Below the pieces are notes generated by a model. The model did not search any database, was not told the origin of the DNA, and was given only the letters and a program-made list of their open reading frames with translations. 64,000 nt of DNA, taken from NCBI GenBank assembly GCA_023374045.1, contig CM041782.1:249765882-249829881 (forward strand). Reading direction: 5' to 3'. Positions within the stretch are counted from its first letter, which is position 1. Every line of letters begins with the position of its first letter. The DNA comes from Limonium bicolor (lineage: Eukaryota; Streptophyta; Magnoliopsida; Caryophyllales; Plumbaginaceae). A program made the position numbers and the translations under genes. Of this stretch, positions 12,001-22,274 are shown one piece after another.

Positions 12001-13020
12001 AATAGAACACTGAGAGTTATAGTGGTTCGGCCAATGATCCAGCCTACATCCACTTCTTGACAATATCTTTATTCCTTTCTTTAGTGTTACAACTTTAGAG
12101 AGCTTTCTAGTGTATTCTCTCTCTTCTAATCTTGTCTCTCCTTACAAATGAGCCTCCCATCTCTATTTATAGACTTTCGAGGGTGAGGTCTATTTCTTAA
12201 TCCTTGTACATGTGGTGTTACTTCATTGGAGCCACCCTTCTAGTTTTGACACTTCTTTTCCTTATAAAGCCTTCCGGTCCCAAAGTGTAGGGTGCGGGAT
12301 CCGGTCATGGAGTACGGGGCCGGAACATGGGACCTGGTCATAGAGTGCGGAGCCGGAATACGGGACCCAATTATAGAATGCGGGCCGGAATGTGGGACCC
12401 GATCATGGGACATAGGACCCGGATTGATGTTTGGTGCCCAAACTGGAGCCCGAACAAGGTCCTGAAGGGGTCCCGGGGTCTGGACCGGGATCTGTGGCCT
12501 GGACCGCTTTGACCCTCTTGTCTTCGTCGTATTCTTGTCCTTGTCATCAGTCCCACAAGTTCTACTTTTTGCTATTTAAAAAAGTGGAACTTACAAAAAG
12601 AAAAATTGAAATTTACATTCTTTCTATTTCTTCCCTTCTCCTATCTTCTAGTCCCACAAGTTCTTTTTCTTTTAGCTTTTACAAAGAAAAATGAACTTAC
12701 AAAAAGAAAGTTGGTACAGTACAATCAAAGTCCCACGAGTGTCTTCCTTCTGACAAATTGGAAATTCTGGGACATAAATCTTTGAAATGATATATCTTGA
12801 TGGATGAATCCCCTGAGGTCTCCACGAAGAAGACCAATGGTTCTTTTAATAAGAACCATTCTCTTTTTGAAAGGGCTAAATAATATGATGATAAAGTCTT
12901 TGCTTATACTAGCCAAAGGATGATAATTCCCTTAAAGGGAGAACAAAGATAACATATTTTCCCAACTTTGCTTATGCTAGCCAAAGGATGGTACTTGTGA
13001 TTCAAGTATGGTGCGGCGTC
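12000..13020 (-). mobile_element. Minus-strand LTR-like segment, possibly Copia-type
   Basis: Read on the minus strand, a 33-bp tandem repeat (12296-12425) lies upstream of a TATA box (TCTATAAATAG, 12163-12173). Downstream is a phrase near 12060-12018 containing TGGATGTAGGC and GGCCGAACCAC, which is typical of U5 regions in Tork-type Copia LTRs. The phrase TCCCACAAGTTCT recurs at 12550 and 12652, with a variant at 12730. Boundaries are uncertain. The minus-strand phrase TGTGGGACGCCGCACC near 13010-13030 might be the LTR start. Confidence 0.45.
12296..12425 (-). repeat. 33-bp GC-rich tandem repeat upstream of a TATA box
   Basis: Units start at about 12296, 12329, 12362 and 12394, each with GGGA(C/T)CC, then TCATGGAGT-like sequence, then GCCGGAA. 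A partial fifth lies at 12408. Beyond it, 12460-12510 has more GGTCC/GGACC half-sites (GGTCCTG, GGTCCCGG, GGACCGGG, GGACC). In LTR sense the block is about 120 bp upstream of the minus-strand TATA box. Confidence 0.75.
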
Positions 13021-13147
13021 CCACACCTAACAATGCACCCACTATAGGTGACCAGAGCTCCTCATGGGTCCAGAGATGGGTGTCTCTTTTTTTTTGTTGG
13101 CTCGATGGCCGGGTTTCATTTCAACCCAAAGTGTTACTTTTCAAGGC

Positions 13148-13375
13148 ACAAGTGCCTGCGGCTCATTGGCCGGTGCTTTCTTTTACTTTCAAGGCATGAT
13201 AGCCTACGGCTCGTTGGCCGGTGCTTTCTTTTACTTTCAAGGCGTGATAGCCTGCGGCTCATTGGCCGGTGCTTTCTTTTACTTTCAAGGCGTGATAGCC
13301 TGCGGCTCGTTGGCCGGTGCTTTCTTTTACTTTCAAGGCGTGATAGCCTGCGGCTCGTTGGCCAGGTATTACTTT
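13148..13375. repeat. 48-bp tandem repeat, about five copies
   Basis: The word GCCTGCGGCTC (one copy reads GCCTACGGCTC) recurs at about 13153, 13202, 13250, 13298 and 13346. Each is followed by GTTGGCCGG or ATTGGCCGG and TGCTTTCTTTTACTTTCAAG. Because 48 is a multiple of three the array is open in several frames on both strands and gives repetitive ORFs of 82-150 codons. I do not think these are genes. Confidence 0.85.
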
Positions 13376-16300
13376 TCACCATGGATATGTTACTCTAATG
13401 TAGAAAGTCCATGGGCAGGTGTTACTTTCTTGGCTCGGTGGCCTTTGTTCTCGCTTTCTTTGAATACCTCAGGGGGTGATCAGTCCCCTGGTAAAAAGTA
13501 CCTGCACTTTCTTTAAAAACTTTGTTAGCTCTTTTGAGACAGAGTAGAAAATGTTGCACATGATAAATAGTTTAAGATATCCAATCAGTTTGTAATTGAG
13601 CATAAATCACGGCCAAGCTCAATAGACTTATGTAATAATAGATAAGCCTGGTAATCATATACCCTTTCAGATGGTATGCAACGGTGGTGGTATCAAACAT
13701 ATTTAGAATTATGCATTTAGTTAATGCTGAATGAAGCATTCTATAATCAAAATAAACGAGAGCTTGACTCAAGGTGGTTTTATGAGTTTTAAACATTCTC
13801 ATCATGCCTGTTTGTCAGCTGAAAACATAGGCAATAGATTAGCCTAAACACTGTCTGTGCAGTAGCTCAATATTCGTGACATAGTGCCCGAGAAGAGCAA
13901 GACAAGTGGGTGAGTTATGAACACTATTCCCAAGAAGCATGATATGAGCAGGTAAGGCATTTTGTTTCCATAAGTTGGATTTCAACAGTAATATCATGAT
14001 GCAATAAAACAGAATGGTGTATGAGCGTTTTTAAGAGATTGGTCACTTTCAAGCAGGTCTTGTCATGTTCAAGAGGTGGCACAAAGTCAAGCAAAACTGA
14101 AGCAGATATGAACCGCTTGCCAGCTCATAATAGATCACGACTAGAGGAGTTACCATGCGAAAACTTGCTTAAAACCTTATCATGCAGTAGATATAATAAT
14201 GTAAAAGCACAATATTATTGTCCTTTTCAAAACAGCAAAGATATTGTTCGTCTCAAACAGGCCTTATTATGTTTGAGCTTTTTTCTCCGTACTGGCCTGA
14301 AGATAGTGCAGAGGCATATGCAAATTATTTATGGATCAACCTATGCCATGAGTAATGCAAACAGTAACCATTCACAACATCATAAAGTAGGAGCATCATG
14401 GGTTTATTCATAGTTTCGTAGATTAATCATTAGCATATGATCAAGGCTAGAACACGAACAATCATGCTTATAATTGTTGTCATAAACCATAACTTAACTC
14501 AAGTTGGTTTATCAAATTTTAAGCATTCGTGATAAGGGTCAAGTGAAACAGTAGCTGTTGTGGGTTGAGCTGGATAAAAAAGCATAGGGGCCAGGTTTTA
14601 GCAGACATCAAGTTTGAATTAGGCAAACAAAAGTAGTAGAATAGATGTGTAGCATTCGCTTCAGAAGAATAGTTTTGACATTTGAACTATGCTGCTGTAT
14701 AATGTTAAAGATGTAGCATGATAATTCAGAACCAGCATTGCATATTACTTATAACAGTAAGGAATGTCTAATAACAGATCATAATCAGATGTTAGTTTCA
14801 ACTTCAGAATGTAGAAGCCTTTTTAGTAAATTCTTAACTTAGGGAACATCTCTCATGCGAAGGACAAAATCAGCAAGTAACTGACCGTATGAACACAGCA
14901 TAGCAGTCTTAATCAGGTAGATGACTACAGGCCATGAAGCAGCCACAGGGACCAGAGTAAAAATGATGGAACAAATAATATATTTGTCACAGACTGTCGA
15001 AACTGTAACAACATATTTGAAACTTGAGATAAGGTAGATTATGGAGCATGTCTGTTATTTTGTACTGGCTTTTTATTATCAAACAGAAACATTTGTCATA
15101 AGGTTAACCCAAGATGAACTGAAGCTCTATTTATGATAGAAAAGATCAGAAGCCATAAATTTGTAATGAATACAGGTAGGAAGTAATCATGATGAGTGAT
15201 GGAGACAGTAAGAGCTTGAGTATTTAAACAGACCTGGGCAGGTCGCGACTATTAATGCTTAAATCTTTAAAACATTTTGCAGTTTGTTGATCGTAATAGC
15301 ATCTTGCTTTCCCCCGATCTTCTTATTTTCAGGGATCGCACTTTAGAGTTTACTCCTTCCTCTGACTTTTCCAATATACCAAATTTGATAATTGCAATAA
15401 CAGAAAACCAGGTTGTTCACCCGGAACCTGCTAAAATAGCTTGCTCTGACAGCTGAGATCAGTTTGCCTTGCATAAAAGAGAATCCATCAACAGTAAGTG
15501 ACGGGCAAGGATGTAGCAAAGAATCACAGACGATGGCAAAAGCTGATAACAGAGTTATTACTATTATTTGTGATAAGTGCTTTCAACAATAAGAAGGATC
15601 AAAAACAAAATTGTATAGCTTTATAAGATAAAAGCTGTTTGAAATGAGTCTGAGTAATGCAGCAGCAATGATGCTCAGTTTTGGAGAAACCAACAACATT
15701 ATATTCCTGCAGAACCAAGCGAAGTTCATGTAAAAAGTAGTAAAGACATAGGCAAGATGTTGTTTTAACCAGACTCATGTATCCTGCCATATTTTCACCC
15801 ATACCACATTTTAGCAGAAAAAGAATTCTTCCTAGCGGGAAGTGTAAAGTACAACAGCTAACCTAATTTAACATAGATCTTTTAAGGAAGCAGTACGTCA
15901 TATGGAACAAATTTAGCGGGAAACTGTCAAAATCTTAAATTATCCATTGAAGAAGAAGGAACCCTAAGGAAATGTCATTGTTAAATCAACACAATTAAGA
16001 AAAAATTATCCACGCAGATTCACAATATCTTAACACTCATCAATCTCAAAACAGGTTTTACTTAGAAGGATTCAAGCAGACCATGTAATACTGCAGTACT
16101 TTGCTACACCTCAACCATTGCCACATATTGACTCATTATTGTAACAGAGAATCGTATTTTCATGCGGCATACAGCCAGTAACTGGTTGGATTCTATCAGT
16201 GGGTAGAACCTGAAGTATAGAAAACTTCTTGGTAACAAGCATAGATAACAGCGGTGATAGACCAAAGAAGTAGTTTTAATCGGACCATAACCAAGTTCAA

Positions 16301-18031
16301 GTACGGCATCTGCAGCCAGATTTATTAAAACTAAGTTCAAACAGATCCACACATGCTAAACAGAGACTAAAACGTGTTATTTCTTTGAAGTGCAGCAGTA
16401 TGATAGTTAATTTACGAGTCATAAAACAATGTTTGTCAAACAAATAAAGAACAAAGCAATTTTATGTCCTGAACTACCTGGAAACTATATTACTAATAGG
16501 TGCAGAACCTAACCAGATGCAGAAGTTTTATTCAAGCTGTAGCAGCACATTTTTATGTCAAAAATCATCTACAATCGAGACAGGTTATTGCAGATTTCAT
16601 ACGATCCCTTATGACATGTATAGTACCGCACAACAATAGCATGGGTGATAAGAAACATATTGATCTCTATCGTATAAGAAAACTAAACTGCGCATATAGT
16701 GTAATCAGAGTGGGGTTTGTCAAAGCTGTCATCAAAGCTGTCTAAATCCTGTAACTGCGACTTAAGAGACATCAGATGAGTAATTGTGCAAGATTCACTG
16801 CTCATACTATGCCATTCATTGGTAGTGAAGGCAGAGGCCAGAATGTAAATAATGTAGAATGCTGAAATAACTTTTTGTTTTAAACAGCATAAGGCAGAGG
16901 CATACAACAAGAAAAGATGGATATCGACCATCCAACAGGTTGAAAATGTCAACTTAAAGAGAGTAAAGTATTTCTATGTATAACTTCTTAAAGTCCAGCA
17001 TAATATTGCATCAGAAATGAATCACTTTTCAGCAATAAAGTAGCTGTGAAAAGGTCATAACCAAGACCTTAACCTGGACTGGTTTTCATGATGGTAATTA
17101 CTCATCATACCGTTTAATGCCCGAAAATCAGAGGCATAAATAAAGTCTATATACCACCGTAATAAGTAGATGAGGTATGAGTACTTCTTTGTCTTGATAC
17201 TGGTTATGCAACAGTAGTAAACATATATTTCATCACTTCCTGGCTTCACATTTTCCATGATTGTTATAAGTAGATATAGGAAAAATTGAGCAAGCCTTGA
17301 ACTGCTGTAATAGTTTTTGCGAATGCAGTGAAAATGGGATTAATTAGAGCTTGCATACCTTCATATCCCTTGCTTGATTCTGTTTGTTTTTTATTCGTAC
17401 GGTTCAGTAATGTATTGTACCTGTAACCTCCAGATTTCCCTTCTGTTGCAGTTGTAGTTGTAGTCTACTTGAGCATTTGTTTTGCCTTTTGGAGCGGGAA
17501 TTCTACAAACCCAGATCATCCTCCGCAGAACACAATGGTGACGTTGTTGACTGGTGGGCCGAGTCCCTCTCGCATAAATGATGGATTACAACCTCAGGTT
17601 CGATATTACTATGTCCAGGGAAGTGATCAGAAGTTTGGATCAGTAAGAACAGAAAATGATTCGGTCACTGCAAAAGAATAAGCTGCTCATTTAATGACCA
17701 CTTATAAAATACACTTAAATAAGCCATTAGTGTTTAATCTTACTAGTTAAATATTTAGCCCTTAACTTTCTACGCATTTTTAGGATCTAAACAACACATA
17801 GTCATGTATACCTTCTCGGTTCTTGATTAAATTACAAGCTAATGACATTAAGGTATTAAAATGAGTATTAATACTCTTACCTCAATATAACAACCAAGAA
17901 AATCACCAGCTCTCCATCCTTCACAATGTATATATATACATAGTGTTGGTTAGTTTTCTGTTTATAAAATCAACTCATTGTTGACAGCACATTCAACACT
18001 ATTTTGTGACAACAAGTTGGTAAGTATGGAA

Positions 18032-18200
18032 GTGATTAAGTACAGGTGGAGGTATGCTGCCCGTTGAATTGAAGCAGGGTGTGTACTGGCCAATGTGTAC
18101 GAGTGATTAGGTACAGGTGGAGGTATGCTGCCCGTTGAATTGAAGCAGGGTGTTTACTGGCCAATGTGTACGGGTACAGGTGGAGGTATGCTACCCGTTG
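18032..18200 (+). repeat. 71-bp tandem repeat, about 2.4 copies
   Basis: GTGATTA(A/G)GTACAGGTGG recurs at 18032 and 18103, and the GGTACAGGTGGAGGTATGCT part again near 18173. Each unit includes GCCCGTTGAATTGAAGCAGG and ACTGGCCAATGTGTACG. It lies about 500 bp upstream of the polypurine tract. Confidence 0.85.
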
Positions 18201-18450
18201 CATTTCTTACGTTTCATTCATAACGGGTTTCGGTCCTTGGAGGCATCTGGGTCATATTGCATTTTCTTGTATCTCATTCAAAACGGGTTTCAGTCCCATA
18301 AGCATCTGAATCACATCACACATCTTGCATTTCATTTTGAATGAGTTTCGGTTCTCAAAAGCATCAAATCATATGACACATTTTGCATATAGGACGGGTT
18401 CGTCCCTAGAAAAACCTGGATACACTATGCTTTTCTTGCATTTTCTTACT
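18200..18450 (+). repeat. Degenerate ~70-bp tandem repeat
   Basis: Four diverged units share TTGCATTT(C/T), ACGGGTTTCGGTCC and GGCATCTG-like words. They directly follow the 71-bp repeat, so the 3' untranslated region carries two repeat families side by side. Confidence 0.6.
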
Positions 18451-18681
18451 GGGATAGATCAAAGCCTCTAAAAGTGCCTTGGTATATGACATGCTGTCTC
18501 AGTTAGGTTTCCAGCGTCTTCGAATAGCTCGGTAAGCTCAAATATCTTTTCAAGGTGGTCGACACCTCTGAAAAAAAAAGAACGAGCAAGGTGAGACAAG
18601 GTTGGTAAAGATTTTGGGTTTTATCAAACGTCAACTTGACTTTTCATTGACATTCCAAAATCAAGTTGACGGGGGGCAATC

Positions 18682-21332
18682 TGTTATCCCCAAAATCTTT
18701 ACCCTCTTTTATACATGAACAAGGTTTTTCTAGGGTCGGTGCATGGCTAAGGGAAAAATTGTCATTTTTTTCACCTAATGGATATTTCTCCCGTTTTGAA
18801 GAAAATAGGGGCATCAAGATGGTATGGGATGAATGGGGATAACATGAAAACTGAGACAGGTGGTATGTTTGACATGAAATCATATTGGCATAGTGGTAAC
18901 GACTATGTAAGAGATATAGAAGGTCAATGGTTTGAGGCTAATGACAAACAACTTTTGTAGTTTTCGTTTTTTATTTAGTTCTTTTTAATTTCACTTTTTT
19001 TTATATATAGCTAGTTTTCAAAATCAGATTTTATTTATTAAGTAAAAAGCCAAAAAAAATGTTTATTAGTTGTTTACTTTCTTTCCAAGAAAAATCCAAA
19101 AAAAAAATATTGTGAAGCGTGATAAAAAACCAAAACAAAAACTGTAACCTCTTCTCATATTTAGTTAATTATTTTTTATCCTTCCCTTTTCTTTTTTAGA
19201 TAATTTTTAATCTTATTGTTGTTCATTGTTTTTTATTTTTCAAATTTTCAAAAAAAAAAATCCTTTCTATTTGTAATTTTCTTAACAAAAAATGTCTTTT
19301 GAAAATCCCTCGTTTTGTTACGTGATCCCTTCTTTTAGATAGTTTTCATCTTTCTTTTTTTATCCGGTCCTTATTCCTCTCCATGTTTGTTCATTTTTAA
19401 AATAAAAAAACAATAATCATTTTTATTAATAGTTTATTTTCTTAATAAAAATTGTTTTTTAAAATTTCCTTAGTTCTGTTACATGATTATGAGAAAACAT
19501 TGTTTCTCTCATTGTTTTAGGCTATTTAATTTGTTTTTTTAGATTCATATTCCTTACTTTTCTACTGATTGTTTACTTGATTATTTTCATAGTTTGAAAT
19601 TTTGTTAAGTTGTTAAGATTCTGCAGTCTCTTACATACACCTAATCTTCTATATAAAGTGGCTACACATTGCACTAAGGGGAGACAGAGACGAGCATACA
19701 CGGTTTAAACGTTCGCCAAACATACACCACTGTCGTCATTATTTTGTGACATATTACTGTGCTACGCCATCAAGCACACATACACTCATGATCCATTATC
19801 ATTGTTAGAAGGCCATCACTTTGCCTTTGCTTATTTCTTTTTATCACCACATACAGTCACACCCATTAAGGCCTGACGGTAGTCCAAAAACAAAACTGAT
19901 CGTCATCATCGCATTGCACATCATGGTGCATTGTCTTCATCCATCCACAGAAGGATTTGGTTGCTCATAACTGGCCAATGTTGTGTTCTCGAGACATCGC
20001 CAGAGAGCATACAATCCTCTTAATCCTCTAAGGCAGTGCAGTATCTCCTTCGACTTACTGCTATGCATCCCAGAGCAAATGCCATCAACTACGTTAACTG
20101 CTGTCAGGCCTGAAGTCCGGCTGCGACAAACATTTTACTTTCGGTTAACTCTTGGCGATTGAGATTTGCTGGTGCTTTCACCCTTACGTTGTTGCATCTG
20201 GGTTTTCGGGGCTACCTGCGGTCCGTCTCAATCTTTCAGATTGTAGCCATTAGTCCCTGTGCTTTTGAACCCACTGCAGTAAACCTGTTTTGAATACTGT
20301 CTGAGGTGTGGCCTTTTGCTGCCATCTTCAAACGAGAGGTTTCCTGTTATTGCTGCCCATCAGTCTTCAATCCTTGACACCCAGCACGCAGAATGAATAT
20401 GAAAAGTGTCAGGTTTTGAATCATCGACGACCAGGAAAACGGAGCTCACTTCATCTCTCACGTGGACGCGACGAAAGGGGGTGAACCATCACGTCATCAC
20501 TGCTCACTCCTTCGACGCTTTCATACTGGTGTGCTCTAAGGTTGGGGTGAAGTCCATCAGGAATAACCACCGTCAAGGAACAATAATGAAGGGATTCGAC
20601 CAATTCTTGTACCCAGTGGTTTCTGAAATTTGAGGTGCTCAACCCGTGAAGAAGGAGCAGGTATTTCTTTCTCTGACTTTTTTTTTTAATTATTCTTTTG
20701 TATTTATTGCTTTTACTTTTTGTTCTTACGTGGATGTGCATGTAAAGAAGTTACAATTTTGTGTTGGGGTATGGTCTCATCATTATTATATCACATTGTA
20801 ATTTGATGAACATCAACGTACATTGGTAGTCGTAGACATTAGAAATGATATCGTTGGTTTCTTTATCTATTATCACTATTATGATACATTTAGATACTAG
20901 GTAATATGAGACGTGTTTAGATGGATATATAGGAGCATATTTATGCAATTTTATGACAAAACGTTTGGTTTGCAAAAAAGAAAATTATATGACAATCCTA
21001 GTTTTTTTTTATGGTAGAAATCGCGGGATAATGTCATAAGTTAGCCTTGAAATTTATAATAGTCAAGGAAAAGAAATTCATAGGGTAATGAAGGAATCTG
21101 AACCCTTAGAAATTTCATACCAAGCCCCCGGACCCATAGCTCTAGAAATAGTAGTAACATTTCCTTTCCAAGTTTAGAGGGTTAAAACTTAGGTGGCGAC
21201 TCTATCCAGGTTTGTGTGGGCCAGTTGGATTAATTGAACTCTAATTTTATAATTTTAGTTTAGCTATTCTAATTGTAAATCAAACCTTGAAGCCTTAAGC
21301 TCAATACTAAGGGTTCAAAAACAACGCCCACA
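18682..21332 (+). mobile_element. 3' LTR of a Tat/Ogre-like element
   Basis: It starts TGTTATCCCCAAAATC right after a polypurine tract and ends in ACGCCCACA. Both ends resemble the better-defined LTR at 55733-57536 (TGTTATACCCAAAATT ... ACGCTCACA). A TATA box CTATATAAAG lies at 19650-19659, followed by GGGGAGACAGAGACG. A GGTGGCGACTC word near 21191 also occurs at the matching place in the other LTR (57375). I see no palindrome array of the type found in the other LTRs. Small ORFs inside (for example 18778-18960 and 20406-20633) look like chance. Confidence 0.7.
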
Positions 21333-21334
21333 CA

Positions 21335-21803
21335 TTAATTATTAAATCCTAAGTTAGCTCACTGGAACCTATCATGAGTCGCCACCTAATTTTGACCTAG
21401 GGTAAATTAGGAAAGGTAGAGTTCGGGTTCGGGGCCTTGATATTTGACTTAATTAGGGTTCAATTACTTTCATTACCCCGGAAGTCGTTTTTCCTCTACT
21501 TAGTTTAATTACAGCTTATTATGATTCGTTTAAACCTAAGTGTGTGCTTCGGCTTTTTTTTATATTTTCTACATTTTTTGACAGAAAATTAAAGTGAAAT
21601 TGAAATTACCTAAATTAGATTTTCGGAGGCAGAATTAGGTCAAATTTTGTTTCTGTCCGTGGCCACGAACCTACCGTCCGAACCCACGGACCCCAGTTAA
21701 CTTAATTTTGTAGAAAAGTCGAATTTAAAAGAAAGCAAAATTTTGAAAAGTCCGGGGCCATGGATAGAACGTCCGTGGGCCCGGACACTTTTTGGAAAAA
21801 ACT
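21335..21803 (-). mobile_element. Minus-strand fragment of a Tat/Ogre-like LTR
   Basis: The reverse complement matches 56820-57430 in order: GTCCGTGG-type palindromes, then the phrase around CCTGATTCTGCC/TTCGGAGG, CTTTCAATTTCA, GGAAAAACGAC, and finally GTGGCGACTCAT. Palindromes are visible at 21656-21697 and 21751-21787. It is cut at 21803 where the next LTR fragment starts. Confidence 0.75.
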
Positions 21804-22250
21804 TGTAACACCCCTACCGCTAATCCAGTCATTAACGCATAATCTTCTCATTAATCAAAACAATTGCAGCGGATAATCTAATACAACCAGCGGGTGAAAC
21901 AATGTCGTTTGCCACCTATGTGGATAATAAGGACTAACTTAATACAGCATCGGTCTGATGGACCGGAATAACCAAGTACTTTAACAAATACAAATCATTT
22001 TGTTTCTATCAGAGTCACATAATACAAATCTCTTTTCATTTCACAACTATACCGAGTCTAATACATAATAGATGTCGATAACACTTCCGGTCTTACTCCT
22101 TGTTGAAATACATAAGTAAATTAAATCTAACTACCCATGCTTAACCACCATCCCCATCCTACTCTCGAACGGTATCATCGTCGGTGTACCTGAAAATAAT
22201 GGGTGGCCCCAAAGGGGCTCAGCACCTTTGCTGGTATGGAAGTCATGGTA
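21804..22250 (-). mobile_element. Terminal 447 bp of a minus-strand Tekay-like LTR
   Basis: From TGTAACACCCC at 21804 to AAGTCATG at 22250 it runs parallel to 34664-35108 with few changes. After that the two diverge: the copy at 35108 continues into LTR sequence, while this one joins the protease end of an opposite-strand pol. There is no primer site to its left, so it is a truncated fragment. Confidence 0.85.
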
Positions 22251-22274
22251 TACCATCAATACTCATGAAAGCTT

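Larger units (their letters stand above)
13376..18681 (+). mobile_element. 3' internal region of a Tat/Ogre-like element, mostly non-coding
   Basis: This region ends in a polypurine tract (GACGGGGGGCAAT, 18669-18680) directly before a TGTTATCCCC LTR start, so it is the 3' internal part of a plus-strand element. No gag or pol domain is visible. The longest ORF (14021-14413, 130 codons) has no recognisable domain and low-complexity neighbours. 13500-17460 is rich in recurring words such as AAGCAG, CATGA and AGTAGC. A 70-codon ORF at 17469-17681 follows a pyrimidine tract and AG, so it could be a stray exon, but I do not recognise it. Long variable 3' regions with tandem repeats are known for the Tat lineage. 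Confidence 0.5.

Noticed and set aside
13064..13516. Repetitive 116- and 150-codon ORFs
   Set aside because: They are open only because the tandem unit is 48 bp, a multiple of three. Three frames and both strands are open alike.
14021..14413. 130-codon ORF as a possible host gene
   Set aside because: No domain recognised, no splice or promoter context, and it lies in the non-coding 3' region of an element.
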